The notes below the pieces were generated by a model. That model was not told the origin of the DNA. It was given only the letters and a program-made list of their open reading frames with translations, and did not search any database. Shown here one piece after another: positions 25,553 to 34,065 of a DNA stretch of 48,423 nt. This stretch comes from Alphaproteobacteria bacterium (GTDB lineage Bacteria > Pseudomonadota > Alphaproteobacteria > SHVV01), in assembly GCA_016869275.1 (NCBI GenBank), contig VGEO01000017.1:1-48423 (forward strand). The letters are read 5' to 3'. The first letter of the stretch is position 1, and each line of letters begins with the position of its first letter. The position numbers were made by a program, and so were the translations under genes.

Positions 25553-26713
25553 ATGGCACCGAAAAGCGCGGAAACACGATCGGCGGTCGGCTTCAATCCC
25601 GATCCGGATCACGCGGTGACACTGCCGAGTTTTTATTACTGGGACGGCGAGATATGCGCGCGCGAGCGTGAGGAAATTTGGTTCAAGACCTGGCAGTTCG
25701 TCGGCCACGCCCGCGACGTCGCTCGGCCGGGCGATTTCCTCACCGCGGACATCCTCGATCAGAAGATCTTGGTGACGCGCGGCAAGGACGGCACGCTTCG
25801 CGCCTTCTACAACGTCTGCATGCACCGCGGGCACGTTCTTGCCGAAGGACACGGCAACCGGTCGATTTTCACCTGTCCGTTCCACGCCTGGTCTTACGAC
25901 GCCACCGGCGCGCTCAAGGCAGCAGGCAATGCCGAGAATGTCGCCGGATTCCGCCTCGAGGACTTCGGACTCGCGGCGGTGCAAGTTGAAGTGTTTGCCA
26001 ACATGGTGTTCGTGAACCTCGATCCGCGCGCGCCGGCACTCGCGGTCCAGGCCGCCGGACTCGACGCCGATATCCGCGCCCGGGTCAGAGGTTACGACGA
26101 TATGGTCTCGGTCCGCGCCGACGCCCGTCCGCTCGCCTGCAATTGGAAGTACATTCTCGACCAGAACGAGTGCTACCACTGTCCGGTGTTGCACCCCAAG
26201 GTCGGGTTCGGCAGCCGCAGCAAGACGCGGTGGATCAACGAACAGCACTCGATTTGGTCGCGCCACATCAGCCGCGCCGATCCCGACGAAATCGAGGGCA
26301 GCGGCGACGGTATCATGCCGAAAGCCGACGCCGATTCACCGCTTGTCTACGAGACATACATCTGGTTCTTGTGGCCTAATCTGGTGTTCTTGAGCCACCG
26401 CGGCGCCGCAAACTTCAAGATCCAGCGGGTCGTGCCGACCGGCGCAGAAAGTTGTGTATTCAGCGTCGACAATCTCTGCCCGAGCGCGGTGCCGACCGAC
26501 CGGGACATTGAAGGCATCGATTTCTACTGGAACATCGTCGTGCCGCAGGACGTCGGCGCCATGGAAGCACAGCAGCGGGGGGCGCATGCCCGCGGCTACA
26601 CCCAGGGACGCCTCATGGTCGATCGCGAGCGCGGCGTACGGAGCGAACACGCCGTCCATCACTTCGACGATCTGGTCTGGCGCGCCCTCAATGGTCCAAA
26701 CTACCGACTGTAA
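25553..26713 (+). CDS. Rieske non-heme iron oxygenase, alpha subunit 2
   Basis: A 386-residue oxygenase closely related to alpha subunit 1. The Rieske ligands are C89 and H91 (CMHRGH) and C108 and H111 (CPFH). The iron site has H209 and H214 in ECYHCPVLHPK. The start is ATG 25553, with GAGGA eight bases upstream; the open frame extends further upstream but reads into the amidase end in another frame. It is 89 bases after the amidase. As with the other alpha subunits in this region, no beta subunit or electron-transfer partner is next to it. Confidence 0.93.
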   Translation: MAPKSAETRSAVGFNPDPDHAVTLPSFYYWDGEICAREREEIWFKTWQFVGHARDVARPGDFLTADILDQKILVTRGKDGTLRAFYNVCMHRGHVLAEGHGNRSIFTCPFHAWSYDATGALKAAGNAENVAGFRLEDFGLAAVQVEVFANMVFVNLDPRAPALAVQAAGLDADIRARVRGYDDMVSVRADARPLACNWKYILDQNECYHCPVLHPKVGFGSRSKTRWINEQHSIWSRHISRADPDEIEGSGDGIMPKADADSPLVYETYIWFLWPNLVFLSHRGAANFKIQRVVPTGAESCVFSVDNLCPSAVPTDRDIEGIDFYWNIVVPQDVGAMEAQQRGAHARGYTQGRLMVDRERGVRSEHAVHHFDDLVWRALNGPNYRL

Positions 26714-26820
26714 TTCCGGCCGGATCGACGTCCTGGCGAACGACGAGGTCACGTCGGTTGGCTTAGTGCGTCGCGGTCGGCCTGCCGCCTGATAGATTCG
26801 GCGATCGACGTCGATCCAAC

Positions 26821-28320
26821 ATGAAAAGCACTGCCATGAACGATCGCACTCATCCGTCGGAGGATGCGCCGCTTTCCCCCGATGCTACCCGGACGCTCGC
26901 GCTGTTCGGGGCCGGCTTGCGCCTTCGCGACGCACCGCCCGCCGTTCTGCAGCAACTCAAGCGTTGCGTACTCGATGCGTTGGGGTGTTGCGTGTTCGGG
27001 GCCAACCTGCCGTGGACGAAAATCGTGGCGGCGATGATCGAGGAGCAAGGCGGTCGACCTGAGGCTTCGATTTTCGGTACCTCGATCAGGACATCCGCAT
27101 CCTTCGCTGCTCTGGCCAACTGTACTGCGGGGCACGCCTTCGAACTCGATGACATCCATCGGGCGGCGATCTTCCATCCGAACTCGGTAACGGTCCCGGT
27201 CGCTTTGAACCTCGCCGAGAGGCAAGGCGGTGTAACCGGCCGTGCGCTATTGACGGCGATCCTCGCTGGATATGAGGTCGGTACGCGCATCGGTCGCGCC
27301 GCCGGGCAGGCGCTTTTTTTTCGCGGCTTTCACCCACAAGGAACCTCGGGGACGTTCGCGGCTGCCGCGACCGCCGCTCGCTCGCTCGGCCTTACGCCGG
27401 TGCAAACGCAGAATGCTCTTGGCATCGCCGGATCCCAGGCCGCCGGCCTCATGGCCGCCCAGGAGGGCGCCGACGTCAAACGTTTCCACTCCGGACGAGC
27501 CGCTCAAAGCGGGGTCTACGCCGCGCTCCTCGCCCAGCGTGGTTTCACCGGCATCGGCGATATCGTCGAGGCGCCGTATGGGGGATTCTTGAGTTCGTAC
27601 GCGGGCGCGCCCGATGTCTCGCGGCTGGTGGCGGATCTCAGAGCAAGTTGGGAAGTCCTCGCGGTCGGGTTCAAGATGCACGCCGCCGTCACCAGCATAC
27701 ATACCGCGCTCGACGGTCTGCGTTCGATCATGGACGAGAACCGTCTGACCGCTTCCGATATCGACCGAATCGACGTTGCGGTGAGTTCGTTGACCCACAA
27801 GCATTGCGCCTGGCCGTACAACGCGAAGAGCGTCACCTCCGCGCAAATGAATCTGTATTTCGGCCTTGCCGTAATGGCGCTCGACGGCCAAGCGTTCGTC
27901 GACCAATACCGCGCCGCGCGGCTAAGCGACCCGAAAGTCCTGGCGCTGGTAAATCGGATTGAAGCGCACATCGACCCCGCGATCGACGCACGCGGCGCAG
28001 AACATCGGCATGCCTGCACCATCACCGTCACGACTCATGACGGTCGATCGGTCGCGAAGGAAGTACTTCGGCGGCACGGCGGTCCGGAGAGCCCGGTGTC
28101 TGCGGCAGGCATCGAACGGAAGTTTCGCGCCCTCGTGAAACGACGCTTGCCGAACGAAACGGCGGATAAGATCATCGATCTCGTCAACGATCTCGAACAT
28201 CTCGACGATACGAACCGGCTCGTGGCCTTGCTGCGGATTTCGGCCAAAAAACACGATACAGCACGTCGGCGCTCAAGACCGAACCGAGCGTCATCGCGTC
28301 GCGTGAGTTCGCTGAGATGA
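26821..28320 (+). CDS. MmgE/PrpD family protein
   Basis: A 499-residue protein of the 2-methylcitrate dehydratase/aconitate-isomerase/iminodisuccinate-epimerase superfamily. Typical segments are NCTAGHAFELDDIHRAAIFHP near residue 100, AGYEVGTRIGRA, and the FHPQGTSGTFAAAATAARS block. The family acts on tri- and dicarboxylates, which fits the neighbouring PrpF and flavoprotein genes. The start could be ATG 26821 or 26836; neither has a clear ribosome-binding site. The last 25 or so residues are arginine- and serine-rich and unlike the family, suggesting that the reading frame changed near its end. Confidence 0.85.
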   Translation: MKSTAMNDRTHPSEDAPLSPDATRTLALFGAGLRLRDAPPAVLQQLKRCVLDALGCCVFGANLPWTKIVAAMIEEQGGRPEASIFGTSIRTSASFAALANCTAGHAFELDDIHRAAIFHPNSVTVPVALNLAERQGGVTGRALLTAILAGYEVGTRIGRAAGQALFFRGFHPQGTSGTFAAAATAARSLGLTPVQTQNALGIAGSQAAGLMAAQEGADVKRFHSGRAAQSGVYAALLAQRGFTGIGDIVEAPYGGFLSSYAGAPDVSRLVADLRASWEVLAVGFKMHAAVTSIHTALDGLRSIMDENRLTASDIDRIDVAVSSLTHKHCAWPYNAKSVTSAQMNLYFGLAVMALDGQAFVDQYRAARLSDPKVLALVNRIEAHIDPAIDARGAEHRHACTITVTTHDGRSVAKEVLRRHGGPESPVSAAGIERKFRALVKRRLPNETADKIIDLVNDLEHLDDTNRLVALLRISAKKHDTARRRSRPNRASSRRVSSLR

Positions 28321-28398
28321 ACGGATTCGACGCGATCGTATTGCACGCCGGCGACGCGTGGTTTCAGCCGGTCCCGACGAACTCCCGAGGAGGTCGAG

Positions 28399-29868
28399 TT
28401 GCCCGAATATGACGTGATCGTGGTCGGCGCCGGAAACGCCGCGTGCGCCGCGGCTGTTTCGGCGCGCGAACAGGGCGCTAAACGGGTGTTAGTGCTCGAG
28501 AAAGCCTCAGAGGCGATGCGGGGCGGCAACACGCACTACAGCGGCGGATTGTTTCGAATCGCATTCGACCGTACCGAGGAGCTGCTGCCATTGGTTCCCG
28601 ACGTCGAGCGAAAAGCGCCGGGATTCCTGAAGGGCGTCCCGCCTTACCCAGCCGCCGAATTCGCGCGCGACCTGAAGCGCGTTACCGGCAATCGCACCGA
28701 CCCCGAACTTTCGACCCTTCTCATCGACCGTTCCTTCGCAACGATCCTCTGGGTCAAGCGGCAGGGCGTTCCGATGGAGGCCGCAGTCTCCTTGAGCGCG
28801 ATTAAGATTGGCAACGAGATCAAATGGCCAACTGGCGCCGTCATCCGCGCCGAGCACGAAGGCGTTGGGCTTTCCCAACACTGGTTCGCCATCCTCGAGA
28901 AACAGGGCATCGAGATACGCTACGAAGCGGCCGTCGCTCGGTTGATCCAGGATAAGAAAGGCCGCGTTACCGGCGTCATCGCCGACGGCAGCGACGGCTA
29001 CACCGAGATATCGGCCAAAGCGGTCGTTCTCGGCTGCGGCGGATTCGAGGCGAACCCGGAATGGCGCGCCCGCTATTTGGGCCGCCCCTGGGATCACGCC
29101 AAAGTCCGCGGTACACCGCACAATACCGGCGACGGACTGCGTATGGCGATCGATATCGGCGCGCTACCGTACGGGCACTGGACCGGCTGCCACTCGACCC
29201 CGATCAACGCCGAGGCGCCGGCCTATGGCGATCGCAAGTTGACCGACAAGACCAATCGCCTTTCCTACCCGTTCGGCGTTCTCGTCAACGGACAAGGCCG
29301 CCGTTTCTTCGACGAAGGCGAGGATTTCCAGTGGTACACCTACGCCAAGCTCGGCGGCATCATCCTCAACCAGCCGGGCGGCGTGGCGTATCAGTTCTTC
29401 GACTCGAAAGTGCTTCACCTGCTCGAAGGTCGCTACAAGACCTCGCAGCCAGTCAAGGGTGAAACGCTGACCGAGGTCGTCGCCCAGCTCAACGTCGATC
29501 GATCGGCCTGTCTGCGAACGCTCGCGGAGTACAACGACGCCGCGCGTAACGACGGTTTCGACCCGACCGTGCTCGACCACCTGGTGACGAAGGAACTGGC
29601 GCTCCCCAAATCGAACTGGGCACTCCGGCTCGACAAGCCGCCGTTCGTCGCATACCCCGTGACCGGCGGCATCACTTTTACCTTCGGCGGCGTCCGCATC
29701 GACAGCACCGGCCGCGTCATCAATGTCGCCGGCAAGCCGATTGCCGGCCTTTTTGCCTGCGGCGAAATGGTCGGCGGACTGTTTCACAACAACTATCCGG
29801 GCGGCACCGGGCTCGTGTCCGGTGCGGTCTTCGGCAAGATCGCCGGCGCCGCGGCGGCGGCAGCTTGA
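28399..29868 (+). CDS. FAD-binding dehydrogenase 1 (TcuA/fumarate-reductase flavoprotein-like)
   Basis: A 489-residue flavoprotein. The FAD site is YDVIVVGAGNAACAAAVSARE at the N-terminus, followed by LEKASEAMRGGNTHYSGG. The C-terminus has ITFTFGGVRIDSTGRV and GLFACGEMVGGLFHNNYPGGTG, the second FAD-contact region. It resembles tricarballylate dehydrogenase (TcuA) and fumarate-reductase-type subunits that oxidise or reduce a C-C bond next to carboxylates. The TTG start is supported by GAGGAGGT five bases upstream. The PrpF gene starts 11 bases after the stop. Confidence 0.88.
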   Translation: MPEYDVIVVGAGNAACAAAVSAREQGAKRVLVLEKASEAMRGGNTHYSGGLFRIAFDRTEELLPLVPDVERKAPGFLKGVPPYPAAEFARDLKRVTGNRTDPELSTLLIDRSFATILWVKRQGVPMEAAVSLSAIKIGNEIKWPTGAVIRAEHEGVGLSQHWFAILEKQGIEIRYEAAVARLIQDKKGRVTGVIADGSDGYTEISAKAVVLGCGGFEANPEWRARYLGRPWDHAKVRGTPHNTGDGLRMAIDIGALPYGHWTGCHSTPINAEAPAYGDRKLTDKTNRLSYPFGVLVNGQGRRFFDEGEDFQWYTYAKLGGIILNQPGGVAYQFFDSKVLHLLEGRYKTSQPVKGETLTEVVAQLNVDRSACLRTLAEYNDAARNDGFDPTVLDHLVTKELALPKSNWALRLDKPPFVAYPVTGGITFTFGGVRIDSTGRVINVAGKPIAGLFACGEMVGGLFHNNYPGGTGLVSGAVFGKIAGAAAAAA

Positions 29869-29878
29869 ACGTCGAGCG

Positions 29879-31039
29879 GTGACGCAGATCCGCATCCCGG
29901 CGGTCTTTATGCGCGGCGGCACCAGCCGGGCGCCGGTGTTCCATCGCCGCGATTTGCCGCAGTCCCGCGCCGACTGGGATTCGATTTTCCTGGCGGCGAT
30001 CGGCAGCCCCGATCCGAACGGGCGCCAACTCGACGGTTTGGGCGGCGGCATTTCCTCGCTGTCCAAGATCGTGGTGGTAGGTCCGCCGTCGCGCGCCGAC
30101 GCCGACGTCGACTACACCTTCGGTCAGGTTCTGGTCGGCGAACCGGTCGTCGACTACAGCGGCAACTGCGGCAACATGTCATCGGCGGTCGGGCCGTTCG
30201 CGGTCGACGAAGGCTTGGTCGCGCCAAGCGGAGACCGCGCTACGGTACGCATTCACAACACCAACACAAGCAAGATGATCGTCGCCGAATTCCCCCTGCG
30301 CGGCGGTCGCGCCGACGTCGAGGGCGACTACGAGCTCCTCGGCGTCGCCGGACGCGGCGCCCGTATTCGGCTGGAATTTCTCGAACCTGGCGGCGCTGTC
30401 ACCGGCCGCCTGTTGCCGACCGGCCGGGCGCGGCAAGCATTGTCCGTCGCCGGACTCGGATCGATCGAGGTGTCGCTGGTCGATGCCACCAATCCCTGCG
30501 TGTTCCTTGCCGCCGCGGCGCTCGGATTGGCGGGCACCGAGTTACCCGAGGCAATCGAGCGCGACCGCGTGTTGTTGAACAAGGTCGAGGCAATTCGCGC
30601 GACGGCCGCCGTCGCTATGGGAATTGCCAAGACTCCCGAAGCAGCCAGCCGCTCGTTGCAAGCCAATCCGAAAATCGTGCTGGTGGCGCCGCCGGCGGAT
30701 GCGACGACTCTTTCCGGCGCGCTCGTCGGCGCCGGCTCGATGGACCTCACGGTCCGGATGCTGTCGATGGGACGCCCGCACCGCGCCGTCGCGCTCACGG
30801 CGGCGATGTGCACAGCGGTTGCGGCTCGCGTCGATGGCACGATCGTCCATGGCGTGGCTCGACCGAGCGCGTCGGGCGCAGATGTCCGCCTAGGCCATCC
30901 GTCGGGAACCATCGACTTGGCCGCTCGCGTGCAGGGCGGTGCCGATCCGACCGCCGAAAGCGTGATCGTCTACCGCACGGCACGGCGGTTGATGGAAGGA
31001 TCGATTCTGATCCCGGGCTCGCGGTTACGAAATGCCTGA
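29879..31039 (+). CDS. PrpF-family isomerase/tautomerase
   Basis: A 386-residue protein of the PrpF group (methylaconitate isomerase, 4-oxalomesaconate tautomerase), with a DapF-like double fold. It opens with IPAVFMRGGTSRAPVF, has the first cysteine region YSGNCGNMSSAVGPFAVDEG, and the second near LTAAMCTAVAAR. These enzymes move a double bond in unsaturated tricarboxylates. The GTG start at 29879 lies between two flavoprotein genes: the previous gene ends 10 bases upstream and the next start overlaps its stop by eight bases. The three are surely co-translated. Confidence 0.88.
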   Translation: MTQIRIPAVFMRGGTSRAPVFHRRDLPQSRADWDSIFLAAIGSPDPNGRQLDGLGGGISSLSKIVVVGPPSRADADVDYTFGQVLVGEPVVDYSGNCGNMSSAVGPFAVDEGLVAPSGDRATVRIHNTNTSKMIVAEFPLRGGRADVEGDYELLGVAGRGARIRLEFLEPGGAVTGRLLPTGRARQALSVAGLGSIEVSLVDATNPCVFLAAAALGLAGTELPEAIERDRVLLNKVEAIRATAAVAMGIAKTPEAASRSLQANPKIVLVAPPADATTLSGALVGAGSMDLTVRMLSMGRPHRAVALTAAMCTAVAARVDGTIVHGVARPSASGADVRLGHPSGTIDLAARVQGGADPTAESVIVYRTARRLMEGSILIPGSRLRNA

Positions 31040-32528
31040 CTTGGCGTGTGATATCGTCATTGTCGGCGGCGGCAACGCGGCGCTCTGTTCGGCGCTAGCC
31101 GCGCGCGAAAGCGGGCTCGATGTGATCGTTCTCGAGCGCGCGCCGCTCGATGAGCGCGGCGGCAACAGTCGCTTCACCGCTGGCGCGATGCGCGTGGTCT
31201 ATCGCGGCATCGACGATCTGGTCGCGCTCATGCCCGATTTGAGCCCGGACGAGCGGCGCAACACCGACTTCGGCGTCTACACGACCGAGCAGTATTTCGA
31301 CGACATGGCGCGGGTGACCCAGGATCGCGCCGATCCCGATCTCACCGAGCTGCTGGTGACTCGGAGCTTTGACACCCTGGCGTGGATGCGCAGCAAGGGC
31401 GTGCGTTTCGCGCCCATGCACGGCCGACAGGCGTTCAAGGTCGACGGCCGGTTCAAATTCTGGGGCGGCCTCACGGTCGAGGCCTGGGGCGGTGGCCCGG
31501 GCTTGATCGAGGCGCTTTACGGCGCGGCGGCGAAAAACGGCGTTCGCGTCGTCTATGGCGCGCGAACGGTGCACCTTCGCCGCGACGATGACGGAATCGC
31601 AGGCGTCGAGGTTCGGATCGCCGGCCGCACGACGACGGTCGCAGCCAAGTCGGTCGTGCTCGCCTGCGGCGGTTTCGAGGCCAACACCGAGTGGCGGACC
31701 CGCTACCTCGGTCCCGGTTGGGAACTGGCGAAGGTGCGCGGGAGCCGATTCAACACCGGCGATGGTCTGCGCATGGCGCTCGACATCGGTGCCATGCCGT
31801 GGGGCAATTGGTCGGGCTGTCACGCCGTCGGCTGGGACATGAACGCGCCGCCGTTCGGCGATCTGGCGGTCGGCGACAATTTCCAGAAGCACAGCTACCC
31901 GTTCGGCATCATGGTCAATGCCGCGGGCCAGCGGTTCGTTGACGAGGGCGCCGATTTTCGCAACTACACCTACGCCAAGTATGGACGCGTCATACTGAAT
32001 CAACCAGGGCAGTTCGCGTGGCAAGTCTTCGACGGCAAGGTCCTGAAGCTGTTGCGCGACGAGTACCGCATTCGGCAGGTAACGAAAAAGACCGCGGCGA
32101 CGATCGAAGAGCTGGCGACGAAACTGGACGGCGTCGATGCCGCATCGTTCGTGCGTACGGTCGGCGACTACAACGCCGCGGTCATGACCGACGTCCCCTT
32201 CAATCCGACGGTCAAGGACGGCCGCGGGACCAAGGGGCTGGCGGTGCCGAAGTCGAACTGGGCCAACGTCCTCGATACGCCGCCGTTCGAAGCCTTTGGC
32301 GTCGGCTGCGGTATCACCTTTACCTTCGGCGGCGTGCGCATCGACAACGATACGCGGGTGATCGATTTGGACGGCGCGCCGATTCCGGGCCTCTTCGCGG
32401 CCGGCGAAATGGTCGGCGGCTTGTTCTACTTCAACTATCCCGGCGGCACCGGACTTACGTCGGGCGCGGTCTTCGGTCGGATCGCCGGTACGACCGCAGC
32501 GGCGTACGCCAAAGCGGCTGGGCGATAG
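31032..32528 (+). CDS. FAD-binding dehydrogenase 2 (TcuA/fumarate-reductase flavoprotein-like)
   Basis: A 498-residue paralogue of the flavoprotein at 28399. It shares ACDIVIVGGGNAALCSALAARE at the N-terminus, FEANTEWRTRYLG, FNTGDGLRMALDIGA, and ITFTFGGVRIDND with GEMVGGLFYFNYPGGTGL at the end. The two differ most in the substrate cap (about residues 60-170), so they may act on successive or alternative intermediates. The ATG at 31032 overlaps the prpF stop. It is the last gene of the plus-strand run; the Rieske gene beyond is convergent, 136 bases away. Confidence 0.88.
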   Translation: MPDLACDIVIVGGGNAALCSALAARESGLDVIVLERAPLDERGGNSRFTAGAMRVVYRGIDDLVALMPDLSPDERRNTDFGVYTTEQYFDDMARVTQDRADPDLTELLVTRSFDTLAWMRSKGVRFAPMHGRQAFKVDGRFKFWGGLTVEAWGGGPGLIEALYGAAAKNGVRVVYGARTVHLRRDDDGIAGVEVRIAGRTTTVAAKSVVLACGGFEANTEWRTRYLGPGWELAKVRGSRFNTGDGLRMALDIGAMPWGNWSGCHAVGWDMNAPPFGDLAVGDNFQKHSYPFGIMVNAAGQRFVDEGADFRNYTYAKYGRVILNQPGQFAWQVFDGKVLKLLRDEYRIRQVTKKTAATIEELATKLDGVDAASFVRTVGDYNAAVMTDVPFNPTVKDGRGTKGLAVPKSNWANVLDTPPFEAFGVGCGITFTFGGVRIDNDTRVIDLDGAPIPGLFAAGEMVGGLFYFNYPGGTGLTSGAVFGRIAGTTAAAYAKAAGR

Positions 32529-32664
32529 CGGTCGGACGCCATGAACGCGATCTTTGTCGAGAGCCGATCTCGGGCTTTCGGCGCACCGCCCGCGCTTGTC
32601 CGAGCGAATGATCGACGCGGGCGCCGAATCGGTCCCGCTTGCCGGTGGCGACGTGTTGCGGGTC

Positions 32665-33927
32665 TCAGCCTTGCGGTTTGCCCGGACCGAACCCCATGAG
32701 TTGGCAGTAATAACGCCAAAAACCGCGAATCGGCACCTCGGTCACCGTATGGTCTTGATCGACGATGTCGCCGACGCCGCCCATCTCGATCACCGAGTGG
32801 TCGTGACGTTCGCGCCGGATCGCGCGCTGTACTTCGACCCCTGATTCGCCGTCTTCCATCGAAATCAGGCCGGCCGGGCCGACCAAGTTGACCTGGCGCA
32901 GGCGCATCTCGCGCATCGCCGGATCGTCGTCGGCATAACCGAAGAAGGTCCAGTACAAGTCGAACTCGTCGGGGTTGCGCGGGCGGATTTGCCGCGTTGC
33001 GAGCGAGTTCGACAGGCGCTGGAACATCACGCTGGGGAACAGCGACATCATGTAGATCGCCTGTCCAGCGTCGCCCTCTTCGGTGCGATACTCGACGATC
33101 GAGGGGTCCTGCAGTCGCAGCGATGCGTTGTAGACGCCGGTACCTCGGTACGCCGTTTCGACAGTTGCTAGATCATCGCTGTCGAGGTGGGCGTATTGGA
33201 TTTGATGGCGGCGCAGATCGTCCATGATCGTGCCGCCTTTCTGCGTTTGACGGAACAACCCGAACGTCGTTTGGAACTGGTGCAACAGCCCGGCGTGGTA
33301 GGGGTCGGTGAGGTTCTCGAAGTAGGCCTTCCAATTCGAGGGCATGCGTTGGCGGGCATAGCCAAGGACCTCAACCGGCTTCGCGAACATGCGATCGAAA
33401 AATGCCAGCATCGGCGCGCCCAGGAAATCTTCGAGCGGTTCGACGTGGTCCGAGAATGTGCCGAATACGACGCCGCGGTAGCTCGAAACGCGCAGCATTT
33501 TCAATCCATGTTGGGCTTTGTGGAACGTCGACGGCATGCCGCCCTGGCCGTTGATGCCGCGCTGGAACGGTACGCCGATCAATTTACCGTTCAGGTCGTA
33601 GGACCAATGGTGGTAGATGCACGTGTGGTCTTTGCGGTTGCCGCCATTTTCCCGCACCAACGTCGATCCGCGATGCGCGCAGCGATTGAGGAAAGCGTAA
33701 AGCGAGCCATCGAGCGCACGGTTGACGACCACCGACCGGTCGCCGACGAACACGGTCTTGAAGTCGCCCGGTTTCGAGACCTCGGTCTCGAGGCAGAGGT
33801 AACACCAGACCGGTCCGCGAAATACCCGTTCCTGTTCGCGCTCGAAGATGTCGAGATCGCCGAATACGGCGTAGGGCACGCGGCTGAAGTCGGCCGCTGG
33901 CCAAGAAATATCGGAAAAATCGCGCAT
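32665..33927 (-). CDS. Rieske non-heme iron oxygenase, alpha subunit 3
   Basis: A 420-residue oxygenase of a different subgroup from alpha subunits 1 and 2. The Rieske ligands are C83 and H85 (CAHRGS) and C103 and H106 (CIYHH). The iron site is D208-x2-H211-x4-H216 in DPYHAGLLHQF, as in aromatic-ring dioxygenases of the anthranilate/salicylate type. The start is fixed by CGGAGAAC before the ATG at 33927. It has the same length as, and aligns end to end with, the alpha subunit at 46159, which has a beta subunit; this one has none. It is divergent from amidohydrolase B. Confidence 0.92.
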   Translation of the reverse strand: MRDFSDISWPAADFSRVPYAVFGDLDIFEREQERVFRGPVWCYLCLETEVSKPGDFKTVFVGDRSVVVNRALDGSLYAFLNRCAHRGSTLVRENGGNRKDHTCIYHHWSYDLNGKLIGVPFQRGINGQGGMPSTFHKAQHGLKMLRVSSYRGVVFGTFSDHVEPLEDFLGAPMLAFFDRMFAKPVEVLGYARQRMPSNWKAYFENLTDPYHAGLLHQFQTTFGLFRQTQKGGTIMDDLRRHQIQYAHLDSDDLATVETAYRGTGVYNASLRLQDPSIVEYRTEEGDAGQAIYMMSLFPSVMFQRLSNSLATRQIRPRNPDEFDLYWTFFGYADDDPAMREMRLRQVNLVGPAGLISMEDGESGVEVQRAIRRERHDHSVIEMGGVGDIVDQDHTVTEVPIRGFWRYYCQLMGFGPGKPQG

Positions 33928-34065
33928 CGCCGTTCTCCGGTTGCGAGAGAGGGACGCCAGTATCCGCCGGATGCGAACGGTTGTCATCGAGGGACGCCGG
34001 CGCGGTGATAGCGAGTGGATTCTGGGCATATTGCGCTCGCTGGTGCCCTGTGGTGGTATGACGCG

